From Mumia sp050632745 (GTDB lineage: Bacteria > Actinomycetota > Actinomycetes > Propionibacteriales > Nocardioidaceae), in NCBI RefSeq assembly GCF_050632745.1, contig NZ_JBODSD010000002.1, positions 434,001-498,000 on the forward strand: a stretch of DNA of 64,000 bases, given 5' to 3'. This document shows, in pieces, positions 41,823 to 49,996 of the stretch (position 1 is its first letter; each line of letters begins with the position of its first letter). Position numbers and translations under genes: made by a program. The notes beneath the pieces were generated by a model. It did no database searches, had not been told where the DNA came from, and saw nothing but the letters and a program-made list of their open reading frames with translations.

Positions 41823-43883
41823 ATGACCGCACCGAGGAGCTACCGCGTCCGCTGGGGAGACGTCGCGCGGCTCCTCGTCGCGTGGGTGGCCGGGACGCTC
41901 ACGCTGGTGCTGGTCGACGTGCTCCTCGACGAGCTCCGGTTCACGACGTGGTGGGCACCGGCGGTCGCCGCGGCCGTCATCGGCGTCGTAGGCCTCGTCC
42001 TTCACCCGCTCCTGGTCGCGGTCGCTGCGCGCGTCGGATGGCTCGCGGTCATCGCTCTCGCCGTCGTCGGGCAGGCGGTCGTCATCGGCGTCGCGCTCGC
42101 GATCGTCCCCGGCGTCGAGGTCGAGTCGTGGTGGGCTCCCCTGGTCGCTGCGTGGCTCGCGGCGCTGGTCGGCTCGGTGCTCGCGTGGCTCGGGACGGCG
42201 GGCACCGACGAGGGCTTCGCCGTCTCCCTCGCCCGCCGCGGTCGCCGGTCGCGCCGACATCCGGACGGTCCGCTCCCCGAGGGACTGCTGATCGTCCAGC
42301 TCGACGGCGTCCCGTACCCCGTCCTGACCTGGGCGCTCGCCGCCGGCAACACCCCCACGCTCGACCGCTGGCTGCGCGGCGGCAGCCACACCCTGCACGA
42401 GTGGCGTCCCACGGTGCCGTGCACCACGCCGGCCAGCCAGCTCGGGATCCTCCACGGCACCGTCGAGTGGGTCCCCGCGTTCCGCTGGTACGACCGCGAG
42501 CTGGGTCGCGTCCTGACCGCGAACCACCCCGCCGACGCGGCGATCATCGAGCAGCGTGCCGAGGGGCCGGGGCTCCTGTCCGACGGAGGCGTCTCGGTCT
42601 CCAACCTGTTCAGCGGCGGCGCCGACCGTACGGCGATGGTGATGTCGCGGCTGCGGACCGGACGCGGGACCACCATCACCCGCGAGGCGGTCGGCTGGTT
42701 CGTGCTGCGACCGGACGGGTTCGCGCGGAGCCTGTTCCGCGCGATCGGCGAGGTCGTCCGCGAGCGTGCGCAGGCCGCCCGCCAGGTCCGCCGCGACCTG
42801 CGGCCCCGGGTGGTGCGCGACTGGACGTTCGCGCTGCTGCGCGCGGTGTCCAACGGTGTCATCCGCGACCTCTCGACGGCCGTCGTCGCGCAGGAGATGC
42901 TGCGCGGCACGCCGATCCTGTACGTGGACTACGTCGACTACGACGAGGTGGCGCACCACGCGGGTGTCTTCCGGCGGGAGTCGCTGGCGGCGCTCGAGGC
43001 GCTGGACGGGGTGCTCGCCACGCTCGCGACCGTCGCGGAGTCCGCACCGCGGCGCTATCGGATCGCGGTGGTGAGCGACCACGGCCAGTCCCAGGGCGAC
43101 ACGTTCCTCCAGCTCGACGGCGCCACCCTCGCCGACGCGGTGGCCACCCTCACCTCCGGGTCGGTGGAGGCGGTGCAGACGACCGGCGAGGACTACGCGC
43201 GGCTCCGCGCGCTGGCCGAGGACATGGCCGGCTCCGGAGCGGGCTCCGGCACGGCTCGTCGGACTGCGGAGCGCCTCGACCGCCGGACCCGTGCCGGCAC
43301 CGAGACCGACGGCGACGGCGCGGCTGCCCGCAGCGGCGCCCCCGGCGTACGCGCCCCCGGCGAGACGTCGGACAGCGACCTCATCGTGCTCGCCTCGGGC
43401 AACCTCGGCCTCGTCCACGCCCGCACGGACCGACGCCTCCTCCTCCACGAGATCGACGAGCGGTGGCCGCGGCTCATCCCCGGGCTGGTCAACAACCCGA
43501 CGATCGGGTGCGTGGTCGCGATGACGGTCGCCGAGGGCCCTGTGGCGATCGGCCCGGACGGCATCCACGCCCTGCGGACCGGCGCGGTGGTCGGCGACTG
43601 CGACCCGCTCGCCGCGTACGGCGACGGCGCCCGCGACCGGCTCCTTCCCGCGGCGGAACGACCGATGGCTCCGGACCTCTACGTCATCAGCGCCTGCGAC
43701 GCAGCGACCGGCACGGTGCACGCGTTCGAGGAGCTGGTCGGCAGCCACGGCGGGTTGGGCGGATGGCAGGACCGCGCGGTGCTCCTCGCACCGGCGGACC
43801 TCACCGCCCCGCCCGCCGAGATCCTCGGCGCCGATGCCCTCCATCAGGTCCTCCGCGGCTGGCGCGAGGAGCTCGGCGCCTGA
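41823..43883 (+). CDS. Membrane protein with holin-like N terminus and alkaline-phosphatase-superfamily domain
   Basis: A 686-residue protein. Residues 10-135 contain four hydrophobic segments resembling the mycobacterial four-TM phage holin superfamily. A phosphodiesterase/nucleotide pyrophosphatase-like domain (about 155-686) follows. Candidate metal residues are in LIVQLDGVPYPVL (Asp), TVPCTTPASQLGIL (Thr as nucleophile), YVDYDEVAHHAG and VVSDHGQSQG, the usual Asp/His pattern of the type I phosphodiesterase family. A Gly/Arg-rich insert sits around 470-515. Substrate unknown; a lipid or nucleotide phosphoester seems possible. It starts 4 bp after the mutase stop. Confidence 0.82.
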   Translation: MTAPRSYRVRWGDVARLLVAWVAGTLTLVLVDVLLDELRFTTWWAPAVAAAVIGVVGLVLHPLLVAVAARVGWLAVIALAVVGQAVVIGVALAIVPGVEVESWWAPLVAAWLAALVGSVLAWLGTAGTDEGFAVSLARRGRRSRRHPDGPLPEGLLIVQLDGVPYPVLTWALAAGNTPTLDRWLRGGSHTLHEWRPTVPCTTPASQLGILHGTVEWVPAFRWYDRELGRVLTANHPADAAIIEQRAEGPGLLSDGGVSVSNLFSGGADRTAMVMSRLRTGRGTTITREAVGWFVLRPDGFARSLFRAIGEVVRERAQAARQVRRDLRPRVVRDWTFALLRAVSNGVIRDLSTAVVAQEMLRGTPILYVDYVDYDEVAHHAGVFRRESLAALEALDGVLATLATVAESAPRRYRIAVVSDHGQSQGDTFLQLDGATLADAVATLTSGSVEAVQTTGEDYARLRALAEDMAGSGAGSGTARRTAERLDRRTRAGTETDGDGAAARSGAPGVRAPGETSDSDLIVLASGNLGLVHARTDRRLLLHEIDERWPRLIPGLVNNPTIGCVVAMTVAEGPVAIGPDGIHALRTGAVVGDCDPLAAYGDGARDRLLPAAERPMAPDLYVISACDAATGTVHAFEELVGSHGGLGGWQDRAVLLAPADLTAPPAEILGADALHQVLRGWREELGA

Positions 43884-43897
43884 GGGCCCGTCCCGTC

Positions 43898-43970
43898 CCG
43901 TCCCCGATTTGTGCAGGTGATCAGCCTTTTGGGGCGCGAGAACGAGCCTCAGTGCACAAATCGGGGACGG
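43898..43970. repeat. Capped hairpin repeat, copy C
   Basis: Perfect 18-base arms, CCGTCCCCGATTTGTGCA (43898-43915) and its reverse complement (43953-43970), enclose a 37-base loop that can fold weakly itself. The GTCCCCG outer cap is shared with copies A and B but the inner arm (ATTTGTGCA) is different. It lies between two converging genes, as does copy B. Confidence 0.8.
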
Positions 43971-43994
43971 ACGGGGCGACGCGGCCGCTGCCGA

Positions 43995-44771
43995 TCAGAC
44001 CGAGCGCTGGTACGCCCGGAACGCCCGCGTCGCGAGCCACGCCATCAGCACCGCGAGCACGAGCAGGAGACCGAGCCGTGTGCCGACGACCGTCCAGTCC
44101 GGCGCCGCTGACAGCGCCTCGCGGGACGCCACCGCAGCCCAGTCCACCGGGTTGAACCGCGCCACGGTCGCCACCCACTCCGGCATCAGCGCCGGGGCGA
44201 GCATCACCGACGAGAGGAACGTCAGCGGCAGCGTGAGGAACTGCGAGATGCCGATGAGCGCCTCCTGCTGACGGACGAGGAGCGCGACGGCGTTCGAGAG
44301 CGCCGCGAAGACGCAGCCCAGGAGCACCGCGGCCACGATCACGACGAGCCAGCCGAGCGGACCGCCGTCGAAGCGGGCGCCAGCGACGACCCCGACCGCC
44401 AGCACGATCACCGTCTGGACCGCGATCGTGACCGACTGCGACGCCAGCGAGCTCGCCATCAGCGCCCCGCGCCCGACCGGCGAGGTGAGGTCGCGATCCA
44501 TGACACCGCGGTCCATCGCGACGATGAAGCCGGTGCCGGCCCAGCCCGCGGAGAACATCGCGGTCATCACGGCGATCCCCGGGGTGAGGTACGTCAGGTA
44601 GCTCTCACCCCCGAAGCCGGGGAGCTCCACGACGTTGCGGAACAGCTGGCCGAACAGGAGGAGCCAGACCAGCGGCTGGATGAGCGTGAAGGCGAGGTAC
44701 GCCGGCTGGCGGGCGAGCGTCCGCAGCGACCGTTCGGTGAGCAGACGGGTGTGCACGAGCGTGGTCGTCAT
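43995..44771 (-). CDS. ABC-2 type exporter permease (DrrB-like)
   Basis: A 258-residue membrane protein with about six helices, ABC-2 type: RQPAYLAFTLIQPLVWLLLFGQLF near the N terminus, then YLTYLTPGIAVMTAMFSAGWAG and LTLPLTFLSSVMLAPALMP. It would export a drug, lipid or other hydrophobic compound with the ATPase encoded just upstream, whose stop overlaps its ATG. The frame is open further upstream but only as shadow of the ATPase gene. Substrate unknown. Confidence 0.9.
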   Translation of the reverse strand: MTTTLVHTRLLTERSLRTLARQPAYLAFTLIQPLVWLLLFGQLFRNVVELPGFGGESYLTYLTPGIAVMTAMFSAGWAGTGFIVAMDRGVMDRDLTSPVGRGALMASSLASQSVTIAVQTVIVLAVGVVAGARFDGGPLGWLVVIVAAVLLGCVFAALSNAVALLVRQQEALIGISQFLTLPLTFLSSVMLAPALMPEWVATVARFNPVDWAAVASREALSAAPDWTVVGTRLGLLLVLAVLMAWLATRAFRAYQRSV

Positions 44772-45790
44772 GCCGCCACCCCCTCGGCCTCGCGCCCGGT
44801 CGGCGCCGCGGCCTGCGCGGAGGCGAACGCACGTCCGGCGTAGCGCAGGTAGACGTCGTCGAGCGACGGCCGCGACACCGTGACCGCGGCCAGCCGCAGG
44901 TCGGCCGCGTCGAGCGCCGCCATCACCTGAGGAAGAACAGCAGCGCCGTCGTCCACCCGCGCCCGCAGCGTGTCGCGGTCGCGGGTCAGCTCGTGCACGC
45001 GTGTCAGCCCGGCGAGGACGACGCTCGCGCGGTCGACGTCGCCACGGTCCGCGAGCTCGACCGCGATCGCGTCGCCGGAGAGTCCGTGCTTGAGCTCCGC
45101 AGGCGTCCCGGTGACGACGACGCGGCCGTGGTCGACGATCACCAGCCGCTGCGCGAGGTGGTCGGCCTCCTCGAGGTAGTGCGTCGTGAGCAGGACGGTG
45201 AGCCCGTCGTCGGAGGCCAGCCGCGCGATCTCGGCCCACAGGTCGGCCCGCGCCTCGGGGTCGAGCCCGGTCGTGGGCTCGTCGAGGAAGAGCACCTGGG
45301 GCCGGTGCATCAGGCTCATCGCCACGTCGAGCTTGCGCTGCATCCCGCCGGACCACGTCCGCGCGAGCCGGCGCCCGGCGTCGGTGAGACCGAAGCGCTC
45401 CAGGAGCTCGTCGGCGCGCTCACGGGCGGCGCGGGCCGACATCCCGTAGACGCGTGCGGAGAGGACGAGGTTCTCGACGCCGGTCCCGATCGGGTCGAAC
45501 CCCGGCTTCTGGGAGACGTACCCGATCGCGTGGCGGACGTGCCGGGCGTCGCGGGCGACGTCGTACCCGGCCACGGTCGCGGTGCCGGAGTCCGCCCGTG
45601 AGAGCGTGGTCAGGATCTTGACGGTGGTCGACTTTCCGGCGCCGTTGGGTCCGAGCAGGCCGAGCACCGTCCCCGGCTCGACGGCGAGGTCGACGCCGTC
45701 GAGGGCGCGGACCTCCCGGTCTCGGGAGCGGTAGGTCTTGGTGAGTCCGGCGACCGCGATCGCGGGGCCGGACCGTGTCGTGCTGGGCAC
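44768..45790 (-). CDS. ABC exporter ATPase (DrrA-like)
   Basis: A 340-residue ATPase of the DrrA/daunorubicin-resistance type. Walker A is GPNGAGKST, the signature TWSGGMQRKLDVAMSLMHRP, Walker B VLFLDEPTTGLDP, and a DrrA-type C-terminal extension is present. I start at the GTG at 45790 because AAGGAG lies 7 bases before it; a GTG 32 codons upstream (45886) has no ribosome site and would add a low-complexity tail. Together with the permease and the PadR regulator 175 bp upstream it forms a likely drug-export unit. Confidence 0.9.
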   Translation of the reverse strand: MPSTTRSGPAIAVAGLTKTYRSRDREVRALDGVDLAVEPGTVLGLLGPNGAGKSTTVKILTTLSRADSGTATVAGYDVARDARHVRHAIGYVSQKPGFDPIGTGVENLVLSARVYGMSARAARERADELLERFGLTDAGRRLARTWSGGMQRKLDVAMSLMHRPQVLFLDEPTTGLDPEARADLWAEIARLASDDGLTVLLTTHYLEEADHLAQRLVIVDHGRVVVTGTPAELKHGLSGDAIAVELADRGDVDRASVVLAGLTRVHELTRDRDTLRARVDDGAAVLPQVMAALDAADLRLAAVTVSRPSLDDVYLRYAGRAFASAQAAAPTGREAEGVAA

Positions 45791-45886
45791 GGTGGGTTCT
45801 CCTTCCGACGAGGAGTCCACCGCTGGTGCCGTAGCCTTGAGGTGCAGCCGTCGTGGCTCGGCGTCAGCGTCGGACTCGATGGTCAC

Positions 45887-45918
45887 GGTCCCCGGTCGAT
45901 GGCAGTCGGTCGGGGACC
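45887..45918. promoter_or_regulatory. Inverted repeat GGTCCCCG/CGGGGACC upstream of the exporter
   Basis: Eight-base arms (45887-45894 and 45911-45918), extended imperfectly by GTCGA/TCGGT, lie in the 175-bp gap between the PadR stop and the exporter ATPase start. It could be a regulator site or a transcript hairpin ahead of the exporter genes. Confidence 0.4.
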
Positions 45919-45928
45919 GCTCTTTTGT

Positions 45929-45957
45929 CCGTACGCCCGCGGGTGCGGGTCGTACGG
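45929..45957 (-). terminator. Hairpin after the PadR gene
   Basis: CCGTACG and CGTACGG arms with inner CCGC/GCGG pairing form a compact stem 9 bp beyond the PadR stop. It would end or attenuate transcription before the exporter genes. No U-run follows on the minus strand. Confidence 0.5.
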
Positions 45958-45965
45958 GGTCTGGG

Positions 45966-46640
45966 TCACGGCTCGGGCATCAGCGCCGCGAGCTCGGGGA
46001 ACTCAGCCACGAGCCTGCGCTGCGTCTCCTCCGGCGAGAGGCCTTCGTCGCGCAGCTCGTGCATGCGTCGCCACACCGCCACCCCACCGAACGTCCCGTC
46101 CTTCAGCTCGTCGAGGAGCTCGGTGACGAACGCCTGCTCGGCGTCGCGGAGCGCCTGCTGGTAGTCGCTCTCGACGACGAAGAGCCGGGGGAAGCCGTCG
46201 GGCACCGCGGCGCGGATGGCGTCGTACGCCCGGGTCTGGAAGGCGAGCTCGGCGACGCGGCGCTCGAGCAGCGGCACGACGTCGTCCGGCGGCAGCGTCG
46301 CGACGAGGGACAGCGCCGCCTCGAAGTCGGTGAACTGAGCCGTCGGCTCGCTGAGGAGCTCGCTCAGCCAGTCGGTCATCATCACCTCGCCCTCGGGGGT
46401 GATCTCGTAGACCGTCCGCTCGGGACGCCGTCCCTCGCGCACCGTCTCGCGGGCGGTGATGAGCCCCTTCTTGTGCAGCGACTCGACCACGGAGTAGAGC
46501 GACCCATAGTTGAGTCGGATGCTCTCCTCCTTGTGGCGCTGTCGGAGCGTGCTCGACATCTCGTAGGGGTGCATCGGGCGCTCGGAGAGCAGGGAGAGCA
46601 CCGCCAGCGCCAACGCGTTGGTCGGTCGTCGCACGGCCAT
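45966..46640 (-). CDS. PadR-family transcriptional regulator
   Basis: A 224-residue regulator. The N-terminal PadR winged helix (about 8-90) includes MHPYEMSSTLRQRHKEESIRLNYGSLYSVVESLHKKGLI and YEITPEGE, and a long helical C terminus (VirR-type) follows. PadR proteins next to ABC exporters usually repress them until a drug or toxin binds. It is oriented with the exporter genes. A GGGAGGA ribosome site precedes the ATG, and TACTC-N6-GAGTA lies just upstream of that. Confidence 0.92.
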   Translation of the reverse strand: MAVRRPTNALALAVLSLLSERPMHPYEMSSTLRQRHKEESIRLNYGSLYSVVESLHKKGLITARETVREGRRPERTVYEITPEGEVMMTDWLSELLSEPTAQFTDFEAALSLVATLPPDDVVPLLERRVAELAFQTRAYDAIRAAVPDGFPRLFVVESDYQQALRDAEQAFVTELLDELKDGTFGGVAVWRRMHELRDEGLSPEETQRRLVAEFPELAALMPEP

Positions 46641-46662
46641 GGCGTCCTCCCTCGATCTCGAT

Positions 46663-46678
46663 TACTCGACTCAGAGTA
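46663..46678. promoter_or_regulatory. Candidate PadR autoregulatory operator
   Basis: TACTC-GACTCA-GAGTA is a 16-bp inverted repeat starting 22 bp upstream of the PadR ATG. It abuts a TAATACT-like -10 on the minus strand. Binding would block the PadR promoter, fitting the usual self-control of this family. Confidence 0.5.
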
Positions 46679-46700
46679 TTACGACGAGGGTAGGAACGCA

Positions 46701-46732
46701 AACGGCCCCCCACCCGGAGGTGAGGGGCCGTT
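46701..46732 (-). terminator. Hairpin terminator after the GH25 gene
   Basis: AACGGCCCC and GGGGCCGTT arms close over inner CACC/GGTG pairs with a CGGA tetraloop, 43 bp past the lysozyme stop. It separates the lysozyme from the PadR promoter. Confidence 0.75.
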
Positions 46733-46775
46733 CGAGGAGGTTGCCGCCGGCGTCGCGCCGCCCGGGTCCCCGGCT

Positions 46776-47786
46776 TCAGCGGACGAAACCGGGCACCGAG
46801 ATCCCGAGGTGGGGGCCGACGTGCGAGAGGAAGTCGGGCACCGGCGACCGGCGGACGAACTCCTGCTGGTCGTCGGTCGGCTTCTTCGCCGCAGGCTCGG
46901 CGGCGGGCTTCTTGGCAGCAGGCTTCGCCGTGCCCGAAGCACCGGCTGCCGGGCGCGCCGCGCCACGGCTCACCGACGGGGCTGCATCCCGACCGGCCGC
47001 GGCCGGAGCGCTCGCGGCCCGGCCGGGAAGCGTGTCGGACGCCGTCAGCGCGGCCAGGACCTTGCGCGGAGCCACGTTGACGTCGGCGCGGCCGGGCACG
47101 CCCGGGACGCGGCCCGAGTCGGAGTGCTGCCAGATCGCGTAGGCGTTCCAGGGCGCCGGAACGGTCGGGAGCCTGGTCTCGTAGTGGGCGATCCACAGCG
47201 GGTAGCGGGCGAAGGTGTGCCGCGCGCCGACGTTGCTCTTCCAGAATCCGGGGCCGGTGTAGATGATCGGACGCTGCCCCATCGCGCGCTCGACGACGTG
47301 GAGCCAGGTCTGCGTCCAGCGCCGGACGTGGGCGGCCGAGCGACCGTCGGCGTCCTCGAGGTCGAGCACGAGCATGGGCGCCCGGACGCCGGTGCGACGG
47401 ACCTCGGTCACGAAGTGTCGGGCCTGTGCACGGGCCGAGGTCCCGGGGCGTGCGAAGTGGTAGAACCCGGTCGCGAGCCCGGCGCGCGAGCTGGCCCGGC
47501 CGTCGGCCTTCGCGTACTCGTTGACGAACGTCCGTCCCTCCGTCGCCTTCACGAAGGCGAAGCCGTAGCCGGACTTGCGCACCTTGGCGAAGTCGATGGC
47601 GCGGCCGCGCGGGTGCTGATGACCCGACACGTCGATGCCGCGCACGGCTCCCTTGCGGGCCGAGTCGTCGATGGCGGCGGAGGCCGGCGCCGCCGAGGCG
47701 AGGGAGGCCGCCACGAGTGCGGCGACCACGGCGAGCACGACGACGAGGGCGCGTCGCGCGGTGGTGGCGAGAACGAGGGTTCCCAT
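46776..47786 (-). CDS. Secreted GH25 lysozyme
   Basis: A 336-residue exported muramidase. A signal peptide (1-38) precedes a GH25 domain (about 46-245). Candidate catalytic acids are Asp52 in GIDVSGHQ and the Asp142/Glu144 pair in LVLDLEDADG. After it comes an Ala/Pro/Lys-rich stretch (about 255-305) and a tail without a known wall-binding module. It would cut peptidoglycan between MurNAc and GlcNAc in its own or foreign walls. The ATG at 47786 has a GGAG ribosome site; the frame upstream belongs to a long leader. Confidence 0.93.
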   Translation of the reverse strand: MGTLVLATTARRALVVVLAVVAALVAASLASAAPASAAIDDSARKGAVRGIDVSGHQHPRGRAIDFAKVRKSGYGFAFVKATEGRTFVNEYAKADGRASSRAGLATGFYHFARPGTSARAQARHFVTEVRRTGVRAPMLVLDLEDADGRSAAHVRRWTQTWLHVVERAMGQRPIIYTGPGFWKSNVGARHTFARYPLWIAHYETRLPTVPAPWNAYAIWQHSDSGRVPGVPGRADVNVAPRKVLAALTASDTLPGRAASAPAAAGRDAAPSVSRGAARPAAGASGTAKPAAKKPAAEPAAKKPTDDQQEFVRRSPVPDFLSHVGPHLGISVPGFVR

Positions 47787-48025
47787 GTACTGCTCCTGTC
47801 CGAGGGCGGGGGTTCCGCAACCTCGGGAGAGCAGGCAGGAGCCGCCGAGGCTCCTCGGCTCTCGTGCGCGCTCGTACGCTCCGGGGGTCACGGCGTACGA
47901 CATGGCCGGCGCAGGTGCGCCAGATGTCAGGAGCGGGTCATCGCCCTGCGGCCGTCAGGCACCCGTCGGGGGACGGGGTGCAGCACACACGGCCCAGCTC
48001 GGCCGTCTCTCCACTTGGACGAGCG
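47787..48025 (-). promoter_or_regulatory. Long structured 5' leader of the GH25 gene
   Basis: About 230 bases lie between the presumed promoter and the lysozyme ATG. The minus-strand sequence holds several hairpins: CCCCGTC/GACGGGT, GCCGAG-GAGC-CTCGGC inside a GAGAGC/GCTCTC pair, and CCGAGG...CCTCGG directly before the ribosome site. I could not match it to a known riboswitch; the ydaO (c-di-AMP) class was considered for its link to wall hydrolases, but its conserved blocks were not found. The 337-bp gap 47787-48123 contains no gene. Confidence 0.4.
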
Positions 48026-48053
48026 TACATATCAACCCAAATCGGACAAGCAA
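48026..48053 (-). promoter_or_regulatory. Candidate promoter for the GH25 gene
   Basis: On the minus strand TTGCTT (48048-48053) and TATGTA (48026-48031) are spaced 16 bases, a fair -35/-10 pair in a locally AT-richer patch. Transcription from here would give a leader of about 230 bases. Confidence 0.45.
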
Positions 48054-48123
48054 CACGCGGGGTGGGCAGGAGACCGGGCATCGTGGTCGACGTCGCAACC
48101 ACGATGCGCGGCCCCGCTGCGGA

Positions 48124-48960
48124 TCAGCGCACGACGGCGACGCTGCACCGCGCACGGTGCAGCAGGCCCTGGCTCACCGAACCGAGCAGCATCCCCTCGA
48201 AGGCGCCGCGCCCCCGCGACCCGACGACGACCAGCGCCGCCGTCTCGGAGGCGTCGGCGAGCGCGACAGCGCCCGGCACGGTGATGGCCTCGCGCTGCAC
48301 CGTGACGTCGGGGTAGCGCGCCTCGTACGGCGCCACGACCTCCTTCAGCATGTCCTCGGCGACCGCGATCTCGTCGCCGACCTGCGTCGGGATGAAGCCC
48401 GAGAGGATCGCCGGGCTCGAGGCCGAGGTGTGGAACCCGTAGATCACCGTGAGCTCCACGCCCATGGCGTCGGCGTAGGCGAAGGCCCACTCCAGCGCGT
48501 GCCCGCTCTCCTCCGACCCGTCGGTGCCCACCACGACCCGCGTCGCCTCAGGGCGCTGCGCCTCGCGGACGACCACCACGGGGCACGCGGACTGCCGGGC
48601 GACGTGCTGGCTCACCGAGCCGACCACGAGGTCGGCGATCCTGCCGTGCCCGCGGCTGCCCATGACGACCGCCGACGCGTCCGCCGCGTAGCGGACGAGC
48701 TGCTCGGCCGGCTTTCCCGTGCGGACGTCGACGACGGACTCCGGGGCGCCGTCGGCCGCCAGGATCGAGCGCGCCTCCGCGAGGAGGCTCTCCTCGACGT
48801 CGTCGGCGGCCTCAGAGCGCGCCAGGTCCTCGGGTATGACCCCGATCGCGTGCAGCGGTGCTCCGACCGCTCGTGCGTAGCGCACGCCCCAGTGCAGCGC
48901 GCGGATGCTGTCGTCCGAACCATCGATCCCGACCAGGACGGGTGCCTTTGCGTCAGTCAT
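48124..48960 (-). CDS. Universal stress protein, tandem domain
   Basis: A 278-residue protein of two UspA domains (about 8-140 and 147-278). Each ends with an intact ATP-binding motif: GSRGHGRIADLVVGS and GSRGRGAFEGMLLGS. This architecture is common in actinobacteria under hypoxia or stress. The ATG at 48960 is preceded by CATGCT at -12 to -7, a weak leaderless-type element. It is divergent from deoC. Confidence 0.93.
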   Translation of the reverse strand: MTDAKAPVLVGIDGSDDSIRALHWGVRYARAVGAPLHAIGVIPEDLARSEAADDVEESLLAEARSILAADGAPESVVDVRTGKPAEQLVRYAADASAVVMGSRGHGRIADLVVGSVSQHVARQSACPVVVVREAQRPEATRVVVGTDGSEESGHALEWAFAYADAMGVELTVIYGFHTSASSPAILSGFIPTQVGDEIAVAEDMLKEVVAPYEARYPDVTVQREAITVPGAVALADASETAALVVVGSRGRGAFEGMLLGSVSQGLLHRARCSVAVVR

Positions 48961-49024
48961 GCCCCCAGCATGCCTTCCCCGCAGTGGCTGAGCCACGCCC
49001 GTCCGGCAACCCACCTTTCCCACC

Positions 49025-49030
49025 TAGACT
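49025..49030 (+). promoter_or_regulatory. Leaderless-type -10 element (TAGACT) for deoC
   Basis: TAGACT lies at -12 to -7 from the GTG at 49037. No Shine-Dalgarno sequence separates them. Confidence 0.6.
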
Positions 49031-49036
49031 GTCGGA

Positions 49037-49987
49037 GTGACCATCACACCGACCGACCTCGGCAGCGCCGCCGACGTCCGGTCCGTGCTGGGAGACCTCT
49101 CCGGGGTCGACCAGGTCGGGCTGGAGGCACGTGCCGCCGCGCTCTCGACCCGCTCCATCAAGAAGGACGCCAAGCGCACGGCGATCGACCTCGCGATCTC
49201 GATGGTCGACCTCACCACGCTCGAGGGGGCCGACACCCCCGGCAAGGTCCGCTCGCTGGCCGCGAAGGCCCTGCGCCCCGACCCGTCGGACCCGACGTGC
49301 CCGCAGGTCGCGGCCGTCTGCGTCTACCCCGACCTCGTCGGCACCGCGCGCGAGGCCCTCGGTGACGCGCCGATCGGCGTGGCGAGCGTCGCGACCGCGT
49401 TCCCGTCCGGGCGCGCTCCGCTGGAGGTGAAGGTCACCGACACCGAGTACGCCGTCGCGGCCGGCGCGAGCGAGATCGACATGGTCATCGACCGCGGCGC
49501 CTTCCTCGCCGGCGACCTGCTCAAGGTGTACGAGGAGATCGTCGCCGTCCGGGCCGCCTGCGAGCGCGGCGACGGCTCGCACGCCCACCTCAAGGTGATC
49601 CTCGAGACCGGCGAGCTCGCGACGTACGACAACGTCCGCAAGGCGTCGTGGCTGGCGATGCTCGCCGGCGCCGACTTCATCAAGACCAGCACGGGCAAGG
49701 TCTCCCCCGCGGCGACCCTGCCGGTCACGCTGCTCATGCTCGAGGCGGTCCGCGACTACCGCGACGCGTTCGGCCGCCAGGTCGGCGTGAAGCCCGCCGG
49801 CGGGATCCGCACCACGAAGGACGCCATCAAGTACCTCGTGACGGTCAACGAGACCGCCGGACTCGACTGGATGACGCCGACCTGGTTCCGGTTCGGCGCC
49901 TCGAGCCTGCTCAACGACCTGCTCATGCAGCGCCAGAAGCTCGAGACCGGCCGCTACTCCGGCCCCGACTACGTGACGATCGACTGA
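49037..49987 (+). CDS. deoC: Deoxyribose-phosphate aldolase
   Basis: A 316-residue aldolase that splits deoxyribose-5-phosphate into acetaldehyde and glyceraldehyde-3-phosphate. The Schiff-base Lys lies in DFIKTSTGKV and the second, proton-relay Lys in GVKPAGGIR; EIDMVIDRGAFLAG is the first active-site strand. An N-terminal extension makes it longer than E. coli DeoC, as in other actinobacteria. The two aldehyde dehydrogenase genes that follow make sense as a sink for the acetaldehyde. Confidence 0.95.
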   Translation: MTITPTDLGSAADVRSVLGDLSGVDQVGLEARAAALSTRSIKKDAKRTAIDLAISMVDLTTLEGADTPGKVRSLAAKALRPDPSDPTCPQVAAVCVYPDLVGTAREALGDAPIGVASVATAFPSGRAPLEVKVTDTEYAVAAGASEIDMVIDRGAFLAGDLLKVYEEIVAVRAACERGDGSHAHLKVILETGELATYDNVRKASWLAMLAGADFIKTSTGKVSPAATLPVTLLMLEAVRDYRDAFGRQVGVKPAGGIRTTKDAIKYLVTVNETAGLDWMTPTWFRFGASSLLNDLLMQRQKLETGRYSGPDYVTID

Positions 49988-49996
49988 GGCGACGAC

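Noticed and set aside
45791..45886. Longer start for the exporter ATPase
   Set aside because: The GTG at 45886 lacks a ribosome site and adds a low-complexity tail, whereas the GTG at 45790 has AAGGAG 7 bases upstream.
47787..48025. ydaO (c-di-AMP) riboswitch before the lysozyme
   Set aside because: The gene context fits, but I could not find the conserved sequence blocks of that class; only generic hairpins are visible.
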